A DNA stretch of 64,000 bases, from positions 5,146,001 through 5,210,000 of the forward strand of contig CM066291.1 in the NCBI GenBank assembly GCA_033816765.1, written 5' to 3'. Below are positions 39,323 through 51,056 of the stretch, one piece after another (position 1 is the stretch's first letter; every line of letters starts with the position of its first letter). Source of the stretch: Nothopassalora personata (lineage: Eukaryota > Ascomycota > Dothideomycetes > Mycosphaerellales > Mycosphaerellaceae). The notes under the pieces are model-generated. The model was given only the letters and a program-made list of their open reading frames with translations. It was not told the DNA's origin and did not search any database. Position numbers and translations under genes: made by a program.

Positions 39323-40228
39323 ATGGCGGAAATCCGTCGCAAGCTAGTCATTGTTGGTGACGGTGCCTGTGGAAAGACCTGTCTGCTCATGTAAGTCCCA
39401 TACCACCTTGCCACGCACACATCTACCCTATACTGACAGTACTGCAGTGTCTTCAGCAAGGGTACCTTCCCAGAGGTTCGTCTCGCTGTCCCACCGCCCC
39501 TTACTCACCCGACCGCGTCATCGCCGCCGATAAGGCGCAACACGACCTCCCGAGAACTTTGCACAGCCTATGCGAGTACATACTGACACTACACCCCACA
39601 GGTCTACGTTCCGACCGTCTTCGAGAACTACGTCGCCGATGTTGAGGTGGATGGCAAACACGTTGAGCTAGCACTATGGGATACCGCAGGCCAGGAAGAC
39701 TACGACCGACTCCGACCGCTTTCCTACCCCGACTCGCATGTCATCCTTATCTGCTTCGCCGTTGACTCGCCCGACTCGCTCGACAACGTTCAAGAGAAGG
39801 TAGGCGCATGCTCACGTGCCTCGTACATCGAGACCGAATGCTGATTTGGTTGTGTGACTATAGTGGATCTCAGAGGTGTTGCACTTCTGCCAGGGCCTCC
39901 CCATCATCCTTGTTGGATGCAAAAAGGACTTGAGATACGACCAGAAGACCATCGAAGAACTTCACAAGACCTCGCAAAAGCCGGTCACACCAGAGCAGGT
40001 ATGGCTGAGACATGAAGTTCCAGTGGACTTGAAACACCCTCCGCGCGTGAACACACCACTAACATGTTTCCCGCACAGGCTGAGGACGTTCGCAAGAAGA
40101 TCGGAGCCCAGAAGTACCTCGAGTGTTCCGCGAAGACGAACGAGGGCGTCAGGGAAGTCTTCGAGCACGCCACGCGCGCTGCGCTGCTCACACGAAAGAA
40201 GGAGAAGAAGAAGTGCTCGATCCTGTAA
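39323..40228 (+). CDS. RHO1: Rho-type GTPase Rho1
   Basis: Five exons: 39323-39390, 39448-39475, 39602-39799, 39864-39998 and 40079-40228; introns of 57, 126, 64 and 80 nt with standard junctions. The product is 192 residues, the normal length. Motifs are all intact: P-loop GDGACGKT, effector region [39 protein letters not shown], 'GCKKDLRYD', '[22 protein letters not shown]', a polybasic stretch and the CAAX box CSIL for geranylgeranylation. Rho1 sits at the plasma membrane, activates beta-1,3-glucan synthase and protein kinase C, and controls wall integrity and actin. Exon 2 is only 28 nt. It contrasts with the degenerate Ras-like copy at 6.5 kb. Confidence 0.97.
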
Positions 40229-42315
40229 ACTACTCCATACCCAACATCTGTCATAATCAGCAACTCGTCACACTGCCACACGACCGCACGCAACCCTGAA
40301 CCACACACACTTCTTCACAACTCTGTAACGACGAAACAAATTCGAGCGAGTAGCGAAGCACCACACGCCATCAAGACAGATGATTTTGCAACATCAAGGC
40401 AGGCACGATGACGGACAAGGATCTGGGAGGCGAGTCTGGCATAAATGTCGCTTGGAAGCAGAAGCGCAGCATGAGTGAAGGGAAGCGAGTGGGCATTCAG
40501 CCGGCTGGAACGCTCTTTGATCAACCGGCGGGAATGGAATCGGAGCCAGCGTATGAGTGTCTTGTACTCTTTTTCTTTCTCATCCTATAACTTCACGTCT
40601 GTGTGCGTGTTTCTTTTCTTCGAAGTTAGGATCGATCACATCATGGTAATATGCTGGGCGTTTCATGGGTGAGCAAGCACAACACTTTGGAAGTAACGAC
40701 TCTCTGTTTGACCCAGCATGTCATAAACACCTCTCATTTATCTGTTTCCGCCTCCGTATTGCTGACCGTTGTTCTGGATCGCTCAGCATGTTACGAAGGA
40801 AGGAGCCTGGCCTCGATGAAGTGCACATGTTCTTCATGAAACGATACATCCCACGCATGACTTCTGTCTGCGCGTTCCTGCCGAGTCATGCCTGCCCGGG
40901 ACTCGATGCGGGATCCGGTCGTACAACAATTGAGGACTGCGTATGCTTTCTACGTTGCACGGCATGTATAGCAGGGGGAGCGATCTTGAGCGAGCATTAT
41001 CCTAGTGTAAGAAAGATACTGCTACGCTGGTTGTTGCACGTGAAATCAGGAGCCTGCGTAGGCATCGCGTGTGCTCTCAGCGAATCAGATAGTGATGGTC
41101 ACGCAAGTCTGAGGCTGAACTGAACGTGTTAATCACATGTAGGCACGAGCGAATCGTGTTGAGATGTGCCTTGCTTTGGATTTCTAGAACGATACAACAA
41201 AGTGCATTAGAGGCTTCTTTTGTCCGCACAAAGACTCGCCTTGACCGGCAGCCTTCTGCTTCAGCATCCCAGCACCAGCTGTCCAGCGTAGAGAGCGTGT
41301 CATGATCGTATCATAGGGCTGAAGAGTCTGGAAGATACACGAGCGGCTGCAGTGTCAGTGGCGTGGTTGTCTCGCGTGAACCGGCTCTCCCCCGGATCCA
41401 TCCGCGGGCTGAGGCCGTCTCCGGAGTGGGTGGAGCGAAGAAGCTGGGCACACGACCAAGTGCCGTCGCCTTCTTCAGCCCACGCAGGAGAAAGAGAGGG
41501 ACAGGTGATTCTTTGTCGCTGCTTGCGCACCACGCGGCAAAGCCTACAAAAGTCAGTCCTCAAAGGCAAGGGAGCCCAGCAAACTCTGAAGTGCCGCCGG
41601 ACCCTCAACATCCACGGTTCCGCAGGATTATATCATTGCTATTGGCGCGACTTCACTTTGTCACGCCTTTTCCCACCCAACACTCGCGCGGCCGACTACG
41701 TTGGCTCGAACCAGACTCTATACAACTTCGCTGTCAGCACCGCCGACTTGGAAAAGCTGGTAAAGGGCAGCTTTTCAATTTCCCACTATATCCCGCACAT
41801 CCCACATCAACCTCGACTCGAACGTCAACACCACCGCCGACACCCGACTGCGACCACCGACAATAACACAAGGATAGCATGCGACTGTGTTGCGATACAC
41901 TGAGCATCTTTACCGCACAATGTCTTTACCGGTGATTTAGCCCGACCACAGGTACGTCCTGAGACACGAGACACGTGCTCGCCTGCCTAAAACGTGGCCG
42001 CGCGCATTAAGCATGGCGGGCACGTTATTGGGATCATACAGCGGTGCTTGCTGGAGGGTGCATATTGCATGGAGTGGAACCATACTAATTTTTCGCGATC
42101 GTAGGTCTGCTTCGTGCAGGTGCCTTTCGGTACTTGGACTTTCACCGAATCACACGCGACCCAACTCGAACGTAAATCCACGATTCGTCTATCGAGACTA
42201 TACGCATTCGCCGGTACCTGTCAGAGCCAACGGCAGCTGCTGCCAACATACAAGGTCCTAGCGATCAATACACCATTACACGACGCGACCCCGAACCAGG
42301 AATTTGTAAGTGAAT
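40229..42315. other. Intergenic, no gene accepted
   Basis: About 2.1 kb downstream of RHO1. Overlapping frames of 150-183 codons at 40665-41123 and 41352-41903 have Arg/Ser/His-rich, motif-free translations in more than one register, so I treat them as non-coding or as leader of the next gene. Confidence 0.4.
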
Positions 42316-43537
42316 ATGCCGTACCTGAGAAGCAACCACTTCAAGGGCACTTGGAGCGAAGGTGGAGCAGAGGAGGTGTCGATCATGACCATGGGGTTGA
42401 TGGGCGGCGGGCGAAAAGAGCTAAACGGGCACATTGATCCGCAAATACTTACGAGAGTAGCGGACATACTGGGCAGAGACAACTCGAAGACTGAAATGCC
42501 CGAGGCAGCGTCAACGATGCCACAAGAAGACGGTAAGTACTTCATGCACGCAAGGGCTAGCCATCACTCAAGCAAGCAACAGATGACTATGCGTCGAAAC
42601 CACCGACTCCTCCAGAGACCAGGCCAAGCTCGCCTCGAGTCACCATAGCCGAGTGTGCAGTCAGGCTGCAGCCACTCTCGGTGCCACGTAATTATGGCGC
42701 TGTCGAGCGCAATGCAATTTATAGGAGTGGGAAGCCTGCCAAGGAGAATCTGGACTTTCTCGAGTCGTTGGACGTCAAGACCATACTGTATGTCATGCCT
42801 CGTGACTGAGCGGCCTACTCCGCTGACTTTTGTTCTAGCACATTGATCGACCCATCAGCCGATGATAAGAAGATCGATGCTGAGGTCTACGAATTCATCA
42901 GGTCGTTCGGCATCAAGCACGAGAATGTGATCATCACACCGAACAAGGACAAGGATGGAACAAGAATTTCGCCCGACAGTCTTTGCCAGGTATGTTGAAG
43001 CATTTCGGGGCTTTCCTGTTGCCATTACAGATACTGATGTCATGATAGGCACTGCTCATTGTCATGAACCCTGAGAACCATCCTGTCTATATCCACTGCA
43101 ACCAGGGACGACATCGTACTGGGTGTATTGTTGCTTGTCTTCGAAAGATACAGCAATGGCCTATGGACGAGATTCTTGACGAGTACAACACTTACGCCCA
43201 CCCAAAACCTCGCAAAGAGGATCTGGCATTCATCAGAGCGTTCGATCCGTCCGTTGTCTACGAGTACGCCAAGACAAATAGGATAATTGGCGCACGAGCG
43301 AACTCTCAGCATCCCTTCGACAGCGCCCTGGACATTTGCGATATGGCGAGCGGACTTCCAACCTACGAGACTGCTCAGACGCCGAGTCGATCTGGCAGCT
43401 CGGATAGCGGCGACTGGCTCGAGATGGCTCGTAGACGTCCGCAATCACCACCAACAGATGCGGACGGAGATGTTTCGATGGACATGGGGAGCGATGCACA
43501 GCCCGATGGCGCCTCCGGAGAGGCCGACGCTCGATAG
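42316..43537 (+). CDS. Siw14-like atypical tyrosine/dual-specificity phosphatase
   Basis: Four exons: 42316-42532, 42583-42787, 42839-42989 and 43049-43537; introns of 50, 51 and 59 nt; 353 residues. The start could also be the ATG at 42385. The core begins 'LSVPRNYGAVERNAIYRSGKP', then 'ENLDFLESLDVKTILTLIDP' and the active site VYIHCNQGRHRTGCIVACLRK, an HC-x5-R loop of the Siw14/OCA type. Siw14 hydrolyses the 5-beta phosphate of inositol pyrophosphates; related Oca proteins act in stress signalling. The C-terminus carries a long Ser/Pro/Asp-rich tail (QTPSRSGSSDSGDW...) that Siw14 of yeast lacks. Which of the Siw14/Oca paralogues it is cannot be told. Confidence 0.85.
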
Positions 43538-44480
43538 CACCAGGTTACAGGCTGAAGGCGTTACCCTCTAGCTCTAGTCGTGGCTGGAGAGGATGTGCAC
43601 CAAGGCGAGTGCACTCTCGAAGGCTTCATCGCGGTCTCTGCCCTGGTACACTTGCGAGCTGGGCTTTCGAAGCGATGCATCGATTTGTTTCGCGCGCATG
43701 CCCTCATTCCACGACTCTCGGCGGAAATAAAGGCTGTTCTTGGCATGGGAAAAGGGCACTCAGTATGGCATTTGGAGTATGACTTTCTTGGTTTTAGCGT
43801 TGGCGCTGGGGAGAAAAGCCGCTGCAACAAAAGGCAGGCGTGCATCGTGATTGTGGATGATTCTTGGGAGACTTTCGGCACAACAGCACCAGTCGCTGCT
43901 GTTGCATTCGCATACGAGCAGCCAAGAAAGTTGTGATACTTCAGAAATGGCATCGCGCTTCGTTGCGCTTGATACCTGCGCTTATTATGTGCTCTTGTAC
44001 GATTTCCCGCGTGTGAATGTTCATCTTGTGAGGCTACACACCAACCTGCAAGTCTGCACGCTGTGGAACACCAATTTCTCCTCTCCAATGTTGTTTCCAC
44101 GAGACTTCAATAACTTCACCCTCACTCTGCGGCAAACTGACACCAAATCTCTTCGGGCACTGTGGCTTGCAGCATGAGGTGTTTTTTCGCGCAAGTACTG
44201 CGCTGCAGAACGATAAGCCCGACATGATAACGAGACACTATTGGGCGCGACGACTTGAGGCTCGCATAGCTCTTACACCGAACCCACTTTCTTCACTTTC
44301 TTCACCATCTACCTACCTCCTCTGTGATGGAAGAAAGCGCTTCCGCTGCTTTGGTGCAGTGGCGATTGCTGTGTTGTGGCTGTTTCTTGCCCCCGTCGTC
44401 AAGAGTGAGTTGGAGTATCGTTCATCTGTAGCGTTGGCAAAACCTATCGGACACCTGTCTAACATATCTCCTACGATATC
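43538..44480. other. Intergenic, no gene accepted
   Basis: About 940 bp between the phosphatase and asparagine synthetase genes. Frames of 118 (plus) and 179 codons (minus) overlap one another and lack motifs. Confidence 0.4.
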
Positions 44481-46749
44481 ATGTGCGGCATTTCATCCCT
44501 AGTACTCCTCCCGGGCGGCAGCATCGACACATTACCTGAAGCAGAGACAAAACGACAAATCCAGGCGAGTTTGGACCACATTTCGCATCGCGGGCCAGAT
44601 TCCAGCGGCATTTGGATGAGCGAGCGCGTCGCTCTTGGACACAACCGTCTGGCCATCAATGATCTGTCGAATTCCGGATGTCAGCCTCTCCACAGTCCTG
44701 ATGGGAGCGTTCATGCGGTGGTGAATGGCGAGCTGTACGATTTTGAGGACCTTAAGGCACAGCTTACCAAGAAGACTGGATACCATTTCTCCGGACGTAG
44801 TGATTCTGAGATTGTGGTTGCGCTGTATCAGGCCTATGGAACGGAGTTTCTGCAGTATCTTCGTGGGGAGTTTGCGGTGTGTTTGTATGATGAGAAGAAG
44901 AAGGTACGTGTTGAAGGGTGTCGGGCATTGGGTGATGAATCAGACAGTGGTGGTGGAGTGCTGTAGACATGCATTGCCCAACGTGCTTCCCAATACTGCT
45001 TGCACCATGCCCCAACACATGCCATCATGGCTGACATCCTTCTGCTCAATAGCTATTCATCGCCGTCAGAGACCGCTATGGCATCAAGCCACTTTTCTGG
45101 ACAAAATCACAAGGCAGACTAATGGTGGCATCAGAGATGAAGGCCTTTCTCCCACTAGGCTGGCAAGCGCAATGGGACGTCCACAGTCTCGCGGAAGCTG
45201 GTTGGAACTTCGACGACAGAACTGTGTTCAAAGGTGTTAAGAAACTTCGTCCTGGCCACTACATGACTTGTACAGCAGATGGCCACATCAAGCAGCAACA
45301 GTACTGGGATATGAACTACCCTAATAAGCGGAGTCACGACAATCGTACAGAAGAGGAGATGATACGAGGTGTTCGGAAACGATTACTGGAAGCTGTGCGC
45401 ATTCGGATGCGAGCTGACGTTCCCGTTGGCGTCTATTTGAGCGGCGGCATCGACTCTTCTGTCATTACTGGAATGGCCGTACATCTTGCAAAGGAAGGTC
45501 GAGCAATGGGTAGTATGCCTGCGAAAGACAGAGTGAGCTGTTTCACGATATCCTTTGACAAGACCAGCGGCTTTGATGAATCTGGTATGATGTGTCTCGA
45601 AATGAGTAGAGTTGTATAGACTGACACTTGTCCAGAAATCGCTAACCGCACGGCCGACTTCCTGGGTGTCAAAGTCTATAAACAGGTGATGGACGAAGAA
45701 GCTTTCGCCTCCCGCTTTGAAGACGCCACATGGCACTGTGAACACCATAACCCAGACCTGAACTTCATTGGAAAATTCGCACTGTCCGAGGTACCACGGG
45801 AACATGGCTTCAAGGTGGTGCTTACTGGCGAGGGTGCCGACGAGATCTTCACGGGCTACGAAGTCTTCAAGCCCGACTTCCTACGCGAGCCAGACCTCAC
45901 CACTTCCCTACGAATGCCAGAGTCTGAACGTCTAAGACTCTTCTCCAAGGCAGAAGCGGAAGCCAACGAACATTATTCATCCATTGGAGGTGGTGTCGAG
46001 ACCTCATCCGTGGCGCAGCGCAAACTGAACAACGTCAATATACTCGCATCGATGGCCGCTTTCGTCCCTGATGTCTTTGATTCCGACACTATTCACGGCA
46101 CTCGCAATCCACAAGACGTCCTCGCTGGCTCAGTACCACTGTTGGTAGCCGAGAAAGCTCAGAAGGTCTGGCATCCCGTCAATACTGCGCAGTACATCTG
46201 GGCCAAGAATCACCTCTCCAACCAATTCCTCAGCTGTCTCGGCGATCGAACGGAGATGGCTCATTCAGTTGAGGGCCGCACGCCGTTCCTTGACCATCAC
46301 TTAGCTGAATACGTGAACAATCTCCCACCCAGTATGAAAATGAGGTACGTTCCTGCAGCAAATCGCACGCTGTCCTCACACCTCTGAAACACTCTACCTA
46401 ACAACCTTGCCCCTGCAGATACACTGGCAACGACACCTTCGCAGCAAAATGGATCCTCCGCGAAGCGATGAAACCTTTCCTCACGCCGGAGCTGTATTCA
46501 CGGGTGAAGCACCCTTACTCGGCGCCCTTGGCGTATGAGGTGAATAGGCCTCTTCACAAGTTGCTGAGTGAGCTCATCAGTGAGGCGAATGTACGGAAAT
46601 TGGGCTTTGTCAGCTGGGAGAAGGTCAAGGACCTTGTGCGAAGAGCTTTTGAGGAGAAGGAGGCTTCTGCCGCGAGGTTGGCGTTTGTAGTGGCGCAGTG
46701 GGTGGTTTTGCAGAGGAGATTTGGGGTTGGGACTGCTGGTGTGGAGTGA
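44481..46749 (+). CDS. Asparagine synthetase (glutamine-hydrolysing) family protein
   Basis: Four exons: 44481-44903, 45053-45584, 45636-46344 and 46419-46749; introns of 149, 51, 51 and 74 nt would leave three splices (149, 51, 74), all phase-consistent; 664 residues. The N-terminal class II glutaminase has the nucleophile Cys2 (MCGISSLV), HRGPDSSG, 'LAINDLSNSG' and NGELYDF. The synthetase domain has the PP-loop LSGGIDSSV, 'SCFTISFDKTSGFDES', 'TGEGADEIFTGYEVF' and 'EMAHSVEGRTPFLDH'. It is longer than the housekeeping Asn1 (~570) and closer in build to bacterial AsnB-type proteins also found in fungi, which may amidate other acids. No biosynthetic cluster surrounds it. Asparagine formation is the default inference. 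Confidence 0.9.
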
Positions 46750-49700
46750 GGAAAGGAGGTCGGTGAGATGGGATATAGAAGTATTGATGAGGACTCTTGA
46801 CACGGCAGGGCGCGGCGGGTTCTGGTTGTGATGAGCGCGATTTTCTGTGGATATGAGCTTCATGTATTTGACTACGCGTATGACCTCGAGGCGCCAGTCA
46901 CGGATTGAATGCCGAGCGATGGACGTTCTTGTCCAGTCCCGTGATAGTAGACTGACTGCAGTGCTCTCGAGCTGTGACACCTGCACCGAGCCGCGGACCT
47001 GAAGCTCTAACGGCTCGCTTGCAGATTGATGGGGCGAGACCAGGCATGGCAATACAATTAAATGGCGATGCAGCGACTGTAGTAGGTAGCTGTCAGACAA
47101 ATACAGGGGTGTATCCAATAGTCCTCGGGCAAGAATGCACGGACGAGACTGGGTATCCTGCTTGCGTTATTCGAATAGATTAGCTTAGCGTGCTTTGTCG
47201 TCGTTTGTGTCGCTGTCGTCGGCGTAGTCTCGAGAGGGCGGAACTCCTGCTGCTGCCGAGTATATGTAGGGGACACCCCTATAGACCCTCGTGTGCCTAC
47301 CGGCAGTCTACTGAAACGCTATAGGCGTAGAAATATTGAAGAGTCTAAAGTGTCGAGTCGTAGAGTCCTAAAGTCGATGGATTAGAAAGCCCTTGCTAGC
47401 GCATAATAATGTTCACGACAACCCTCCATTCGTATAAGATATATTACACAAGAGGTTCGAAAAGCTTGCACGGCCTTGTCTGACAGCTCCATGGTCCGGG
47501 CAGAAGATGGTCGCATATCGTGCACCGCTGGCTCCGCTCTCGTTTCCTATTGCAGCAGATGGGTATACTGGTACCACGTCGTCGGGTCTTTCTAAGAGTG
47601 CGGCTACAGTACAGTACACTCAACCTTCAGCTTCGATCGTAATCCACTGTATTCCTTGTTGTAGCCAACCGGGGCTCTGAACTTGACAGTACAGACGCGC
47701 TCACTATCAAACCCTATACCACCGTGGTGTGCAATCAATATCGGGCTCAAAGAGGCGAATCGGACTCTAAGAATCCGGTGGTGTACGATCGGGCCCAGGG
47801 TGGTGTGTGTACTGTACTTTCATGTGCGACAATGGCGGCCGTGACCCGTCTTGCTGTTCTCTCAAAGGCTTTCGGCCATAACGACCGCACTCACTTCACT
47901 TCGCTCAAGGACTAACAAGAAGTGAACAAGTCCCGCAGGAACTTGCCGCCTCGTGGAGAGAAGCCTTCCTCTTCCCGTCCGATCTATTTTCTGGCGTCTT
48001 CGGACAAACTTTCGCACGTAGTCGGCCGCGGCGGCACAGCGTGCAAGGATCGTTTAGCGAAGGCGCAGAAAATTGATTATGATCCCTGTGACAATCCCTG
48101 GGCGGTGTGGCTAGTGCCATCTATGCGTGGGATGCGCCTCCACGAGCTTGTTGTGACTTCAGCGGAATGGTGTTGGAGGCGGTCAAGAGAGAGTTTGACC
48201 TTTGAATGGAGAATTTTTGGTGGAAATGGAGATGTATAGGTGCTGTTTATGCTTGAATGTGTTCCCCGGTTGAGGTAATGAGGCCGTGACCGAGATGCTG
48301 ACTTGCAGAGTGCTTATCCGACCCCGGGAGGGAAGATTTGCGGAAGAGCCTCAAGAAGAGGCAGTAACGAGTTGAGAGGTATACTACCCCATCTATTCGC
48401 ATCTCCATTTTGGCTACGATCGTGGGAGTGCGATTTGATTCGGTATCGATTTGGATGCCGCGGTAAAAGGTCACGTCTGGAGTGTCGGGAAGATTCAATG
48501 ATCTGTTCGTCAGAGACCGTTGAAGACCATTAACCAGCTCAAAGCCGAAATCGCTTTGTTGTCTTTCTGACAGGTGAGCGATGTGTCCCAGACGTATTGC
48601 AGCTGCCTCCAGATGTGTCAACGTATCTGCCAGTTCAGAGCGTTTCTGGGTGGTGTCTGTCCGCCTCATCAGCGATCGATGTCTGTGACAACTTTTCTAC
48701 CCATATTGGCGTATAGCAGGGTTCCTCGGGCTTGACCTCGCACTGTCGTTCTAAGAGGGTTGCGTATTCTTTGCTCTCATCATTAGGCTAGTGAATGTGG
48801 TGGTGTACAGCACTGGCCCGTGGAAAGTTCTGGCTCGCATGAGGATCGGCCAGACATCATACATAGCCTAAATGTTCGATTGAGGGGCCATTCGGCATAA
48901 GGTTATCATTCCCCTGTGTATGCTTGGCTGTGATGCCCTATTCTGAAAGCCAGCTGAGCAATAGCCCTCAGGCCGCCCACATCTGCATCGTCAGCATTGC
49001 ACCGATGAAAAAAGCTTATTGGCAAGCTACAAGATGGGGAGCAAACATGATGAAGTCATCACAATCAGGATAACAGTGGTCAACATGCCCGTGCAAGCGG
49101 TGGACAGCAAAAATATTACTGGCCTCCAACATCCTTTCGGCCCGTTACTACGATCTTTTGTCTTTTGTCTTGTCTACGCGCCCTGCAACAATAAAACACG
49201 CCTATTTCACAGCGAAAGTGGCTCATACGCTTCTGTATACGCACTTAAAGGCTAGCATAAGCGAAGAACGCAGTAGTGCAGTGTTGGAGTCCTGTAAAGT
49301 CCCAGTAACGTTTTTGCTTTCCAGCGGTGGCCGTGGCGATGTGTTTTCGTGAAGCAACGCCAAGCCGTTGAGCTGTAAAGATTACGTGGAGCGCACGTGG
49401 TGGCTGCTCACTGCATGATGCGTATCGCCCGTCGTACAGTGCGTCGTGTGGTGGGTGGCTCATTGTCGACATTTGAAGTGCCAGGTACGTGCTCGGCCAT
49501 CACGTATGCATACTTGACGCGATGATCCGTGTTTTTCGTTGTGCAGATGTGTGGTTGAAGGCAATATAGCCGAGAGTGAGGAGAACCTGATGCCGATATT
49601 GCCTTCAAGGATCGATGTGCATGGTGGATTGCGGTCCAGCGGCTGTCGTACTGACGGGTGAGATGGACCGCAGAACCGGTGGACCGTGCAGCAGAGCTTG

Positions 49701-49828
49701 TACAGGATTTTTAAGCATATGTAAGAGTCTGTGCTCTGTCAACGTCATTTTTGTTAGCTATAGTGGAATCGTGTTGTGCAGGGTGACACCGCAGAGTGAC
49801 GACGACCGCGAATTTCCTCATCTGGCGA
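46750..49828. other. Long intergenic block, no gene accepted
   Basis: About 3 kb between asparagine synthetase and YVH1. Only frames below ~140 codons occur and none has a motif. The stretch 47.2-47.8 kb is rich in short repeats of the type 'gtactgta/agtctaaag' and could be old transposon DNA, but no terminal repeats or transposase motifs are visible. Confidence 0.4.
48247..48669 (-). CDS. Hypothetical 140-residue protein
   Basis: An ATG-started frame (MRRTDTTQKRSELADTLTHL) with balanced composition and a helical N-terminal half. No domain or neighbour supports it, and antisense frames are shorter. May be a lineage-specific gene or chance. Confidence 0.2.
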   Translation of the reverse strand: MRRTDTTQKRSELADTLTHLEAAAIRLGHIAHLSERQQSDFGFELVNGLQRSLTNRSLNLPDTPDVTFYRGIQIDTESNRTPTIVAKMEMRIDGVVYLSTRYCLFLRLFRKSSLPGSDKHSASQHLGHGLITSTGEHIQA

Positions 49829-51056
49829 TCATAGATTCTCCCGGCCCTGACCTCCTTTGCTGCTGGCTGCCGACGGCGGGACTCGGATACCGAAACCCGG
49901 TCCAGTCGTTGTTCTTGATTTGACCTCGTCGATTTTGCCCTTAGCCAGGCTGATGCCAGGCACTAGCCAGTCACCGCAGCTGCATTGCATGCCTTGCCAA
50001 GCGTACTTGCCAACGTTCGTGTTGCACTTGGGGCACTCGAAGCGGCCATAAAGCTTGCCTTGCTCGAGTTCAGGCCTCATCCATGATAGAGGATCGAGAA
50101 AGTAGTGTGAGCAGGTCGATGACGGCTGCTTGGGTGGCTTCTCGTTCTTGCGTGGTTGGTGAGTGACGAGGTACTGCGAGGTTGCAAGTGTACGTCTGCA
50201 ACAATCAGCTTCTTCGTACTCCTCTGCCGTTGCATGGCCCTCTTACCTGCACTTTCGACATCGAAGATCGAATTCTGCCGAGCCTGATCCCTGAGAATGC
50301 TCATCCTCGAATCGAATCTTTTCTGCTTCTGGCGCCTGGCCACATGCTCTACTGAGCTTCACCTCTTGCAAGTACACCCATCGCTGATACGCAGGAGTAG
50401 ACTCGAGATCCTCCGGCGCGCCCATTTCGTGGTAAAGCTCGAGCTGCTCCCAGAAGCCCTCATTCGGCTCCGCGAGGGGTCTACTCTCTCGTATTCTAGC
50501 AAGCGCCTCGTCTGGACTGATACCATATCGATGTACCAAATAAGCACAGACACATGTTGCTGAGCGCGACTTCCCCATGGCACTACATTGTCAGCTGTGG
50601 TCACGTGGCGAACCAAAATCATAGAACCGGACTGGTATGTCAGGACTAAGCCCACAGAAAGAGAGTACCTGGGCGGCGAGAGGGGAATCTTCTTCATGGA
50701 GAATACTCACCAATGCACGAGGACTCCGCCGCCCGAGTCGAGTCCATCTTGGATGAACTTGTTGGTCTCCGGAAAGTACTGCAATAGGTTTTCATCGTCG
50801 ACATCATCCACGTCTACGAACTTCTGCTTGTAAGCTGCGAACAGCTCTGCATCGGGCTGAAACCTCAAGACGGATAGCACATGCGTGATGCTGGCAGTCC
50901 GCAGGGTCTCTCGTCGCCTCAACGTGAAAAGTCTACCTTGTATCAGAGTCCAGATTCTAAGTGGCGAGAAGGTGGCATGGCTGCATGAGCAGGAGCCTCA
51001 ACGCACCCGCCAATGTACAACTCATCGTCGCCCTGCACTCTGTCCAGCAGTGACAT
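49829..51056 (-). CDS. YVH1: Dual-specificity phosphatase Yvh1
   Basis: Four exons: 51056-51007, 50932-50711, 50582-50247 and 50195-49829; introns of 74, 128 and 51 nt, all phase 2; 324 residues. The start MSLLDRVQGDDELYIGG joins 'LFTLRRRETLRTASITHVLSV' across intron 1. The active site VLVHCAMGKSRSATCV (HC-x5-R) is assembled across intron 2. The C-terminal zinc-binding domain has 'LRCRKCRRTLA', 'CSHYFLDPLSWM', 'GRFECPKCNTNVGKYAWQG' and CSCGDWLVPGISLAK. Yvh1 is needed late in 60S ribosome assembly, where it releases Mrt4; its zinc domain rather than catalysis is important there. The order and all metal ligands are intact. Confidence 0.95.

Noticed and set aside
41352..41903. A 183-codon plus-strand gene
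   Set aside because: Another register over the same bases is open for nearly as long and both translations are motif-free; GC-rich non-coding DNA is enough to explain it.
43561..44100. A 179-codon minus-strand gene
   Set aside because: It overlaps a 118-codon plus frame, and neither has a family pattern; it sits in a promoter-sized gap.
44481..46749. Secondary-metabolite cluster around the asparagine synthetase
   Set aside because: No polyketide or peptide synthase, transporter or tailoring enzyme lies nearby; neighbours are housekeeping genes.
47200..47800. Possible LTR or retrotransposon fragment
   Set aside because: Short repeated words are visible, but no terminal repeats, primer-binding site, polypurine tract or polymerase motif could be shown.
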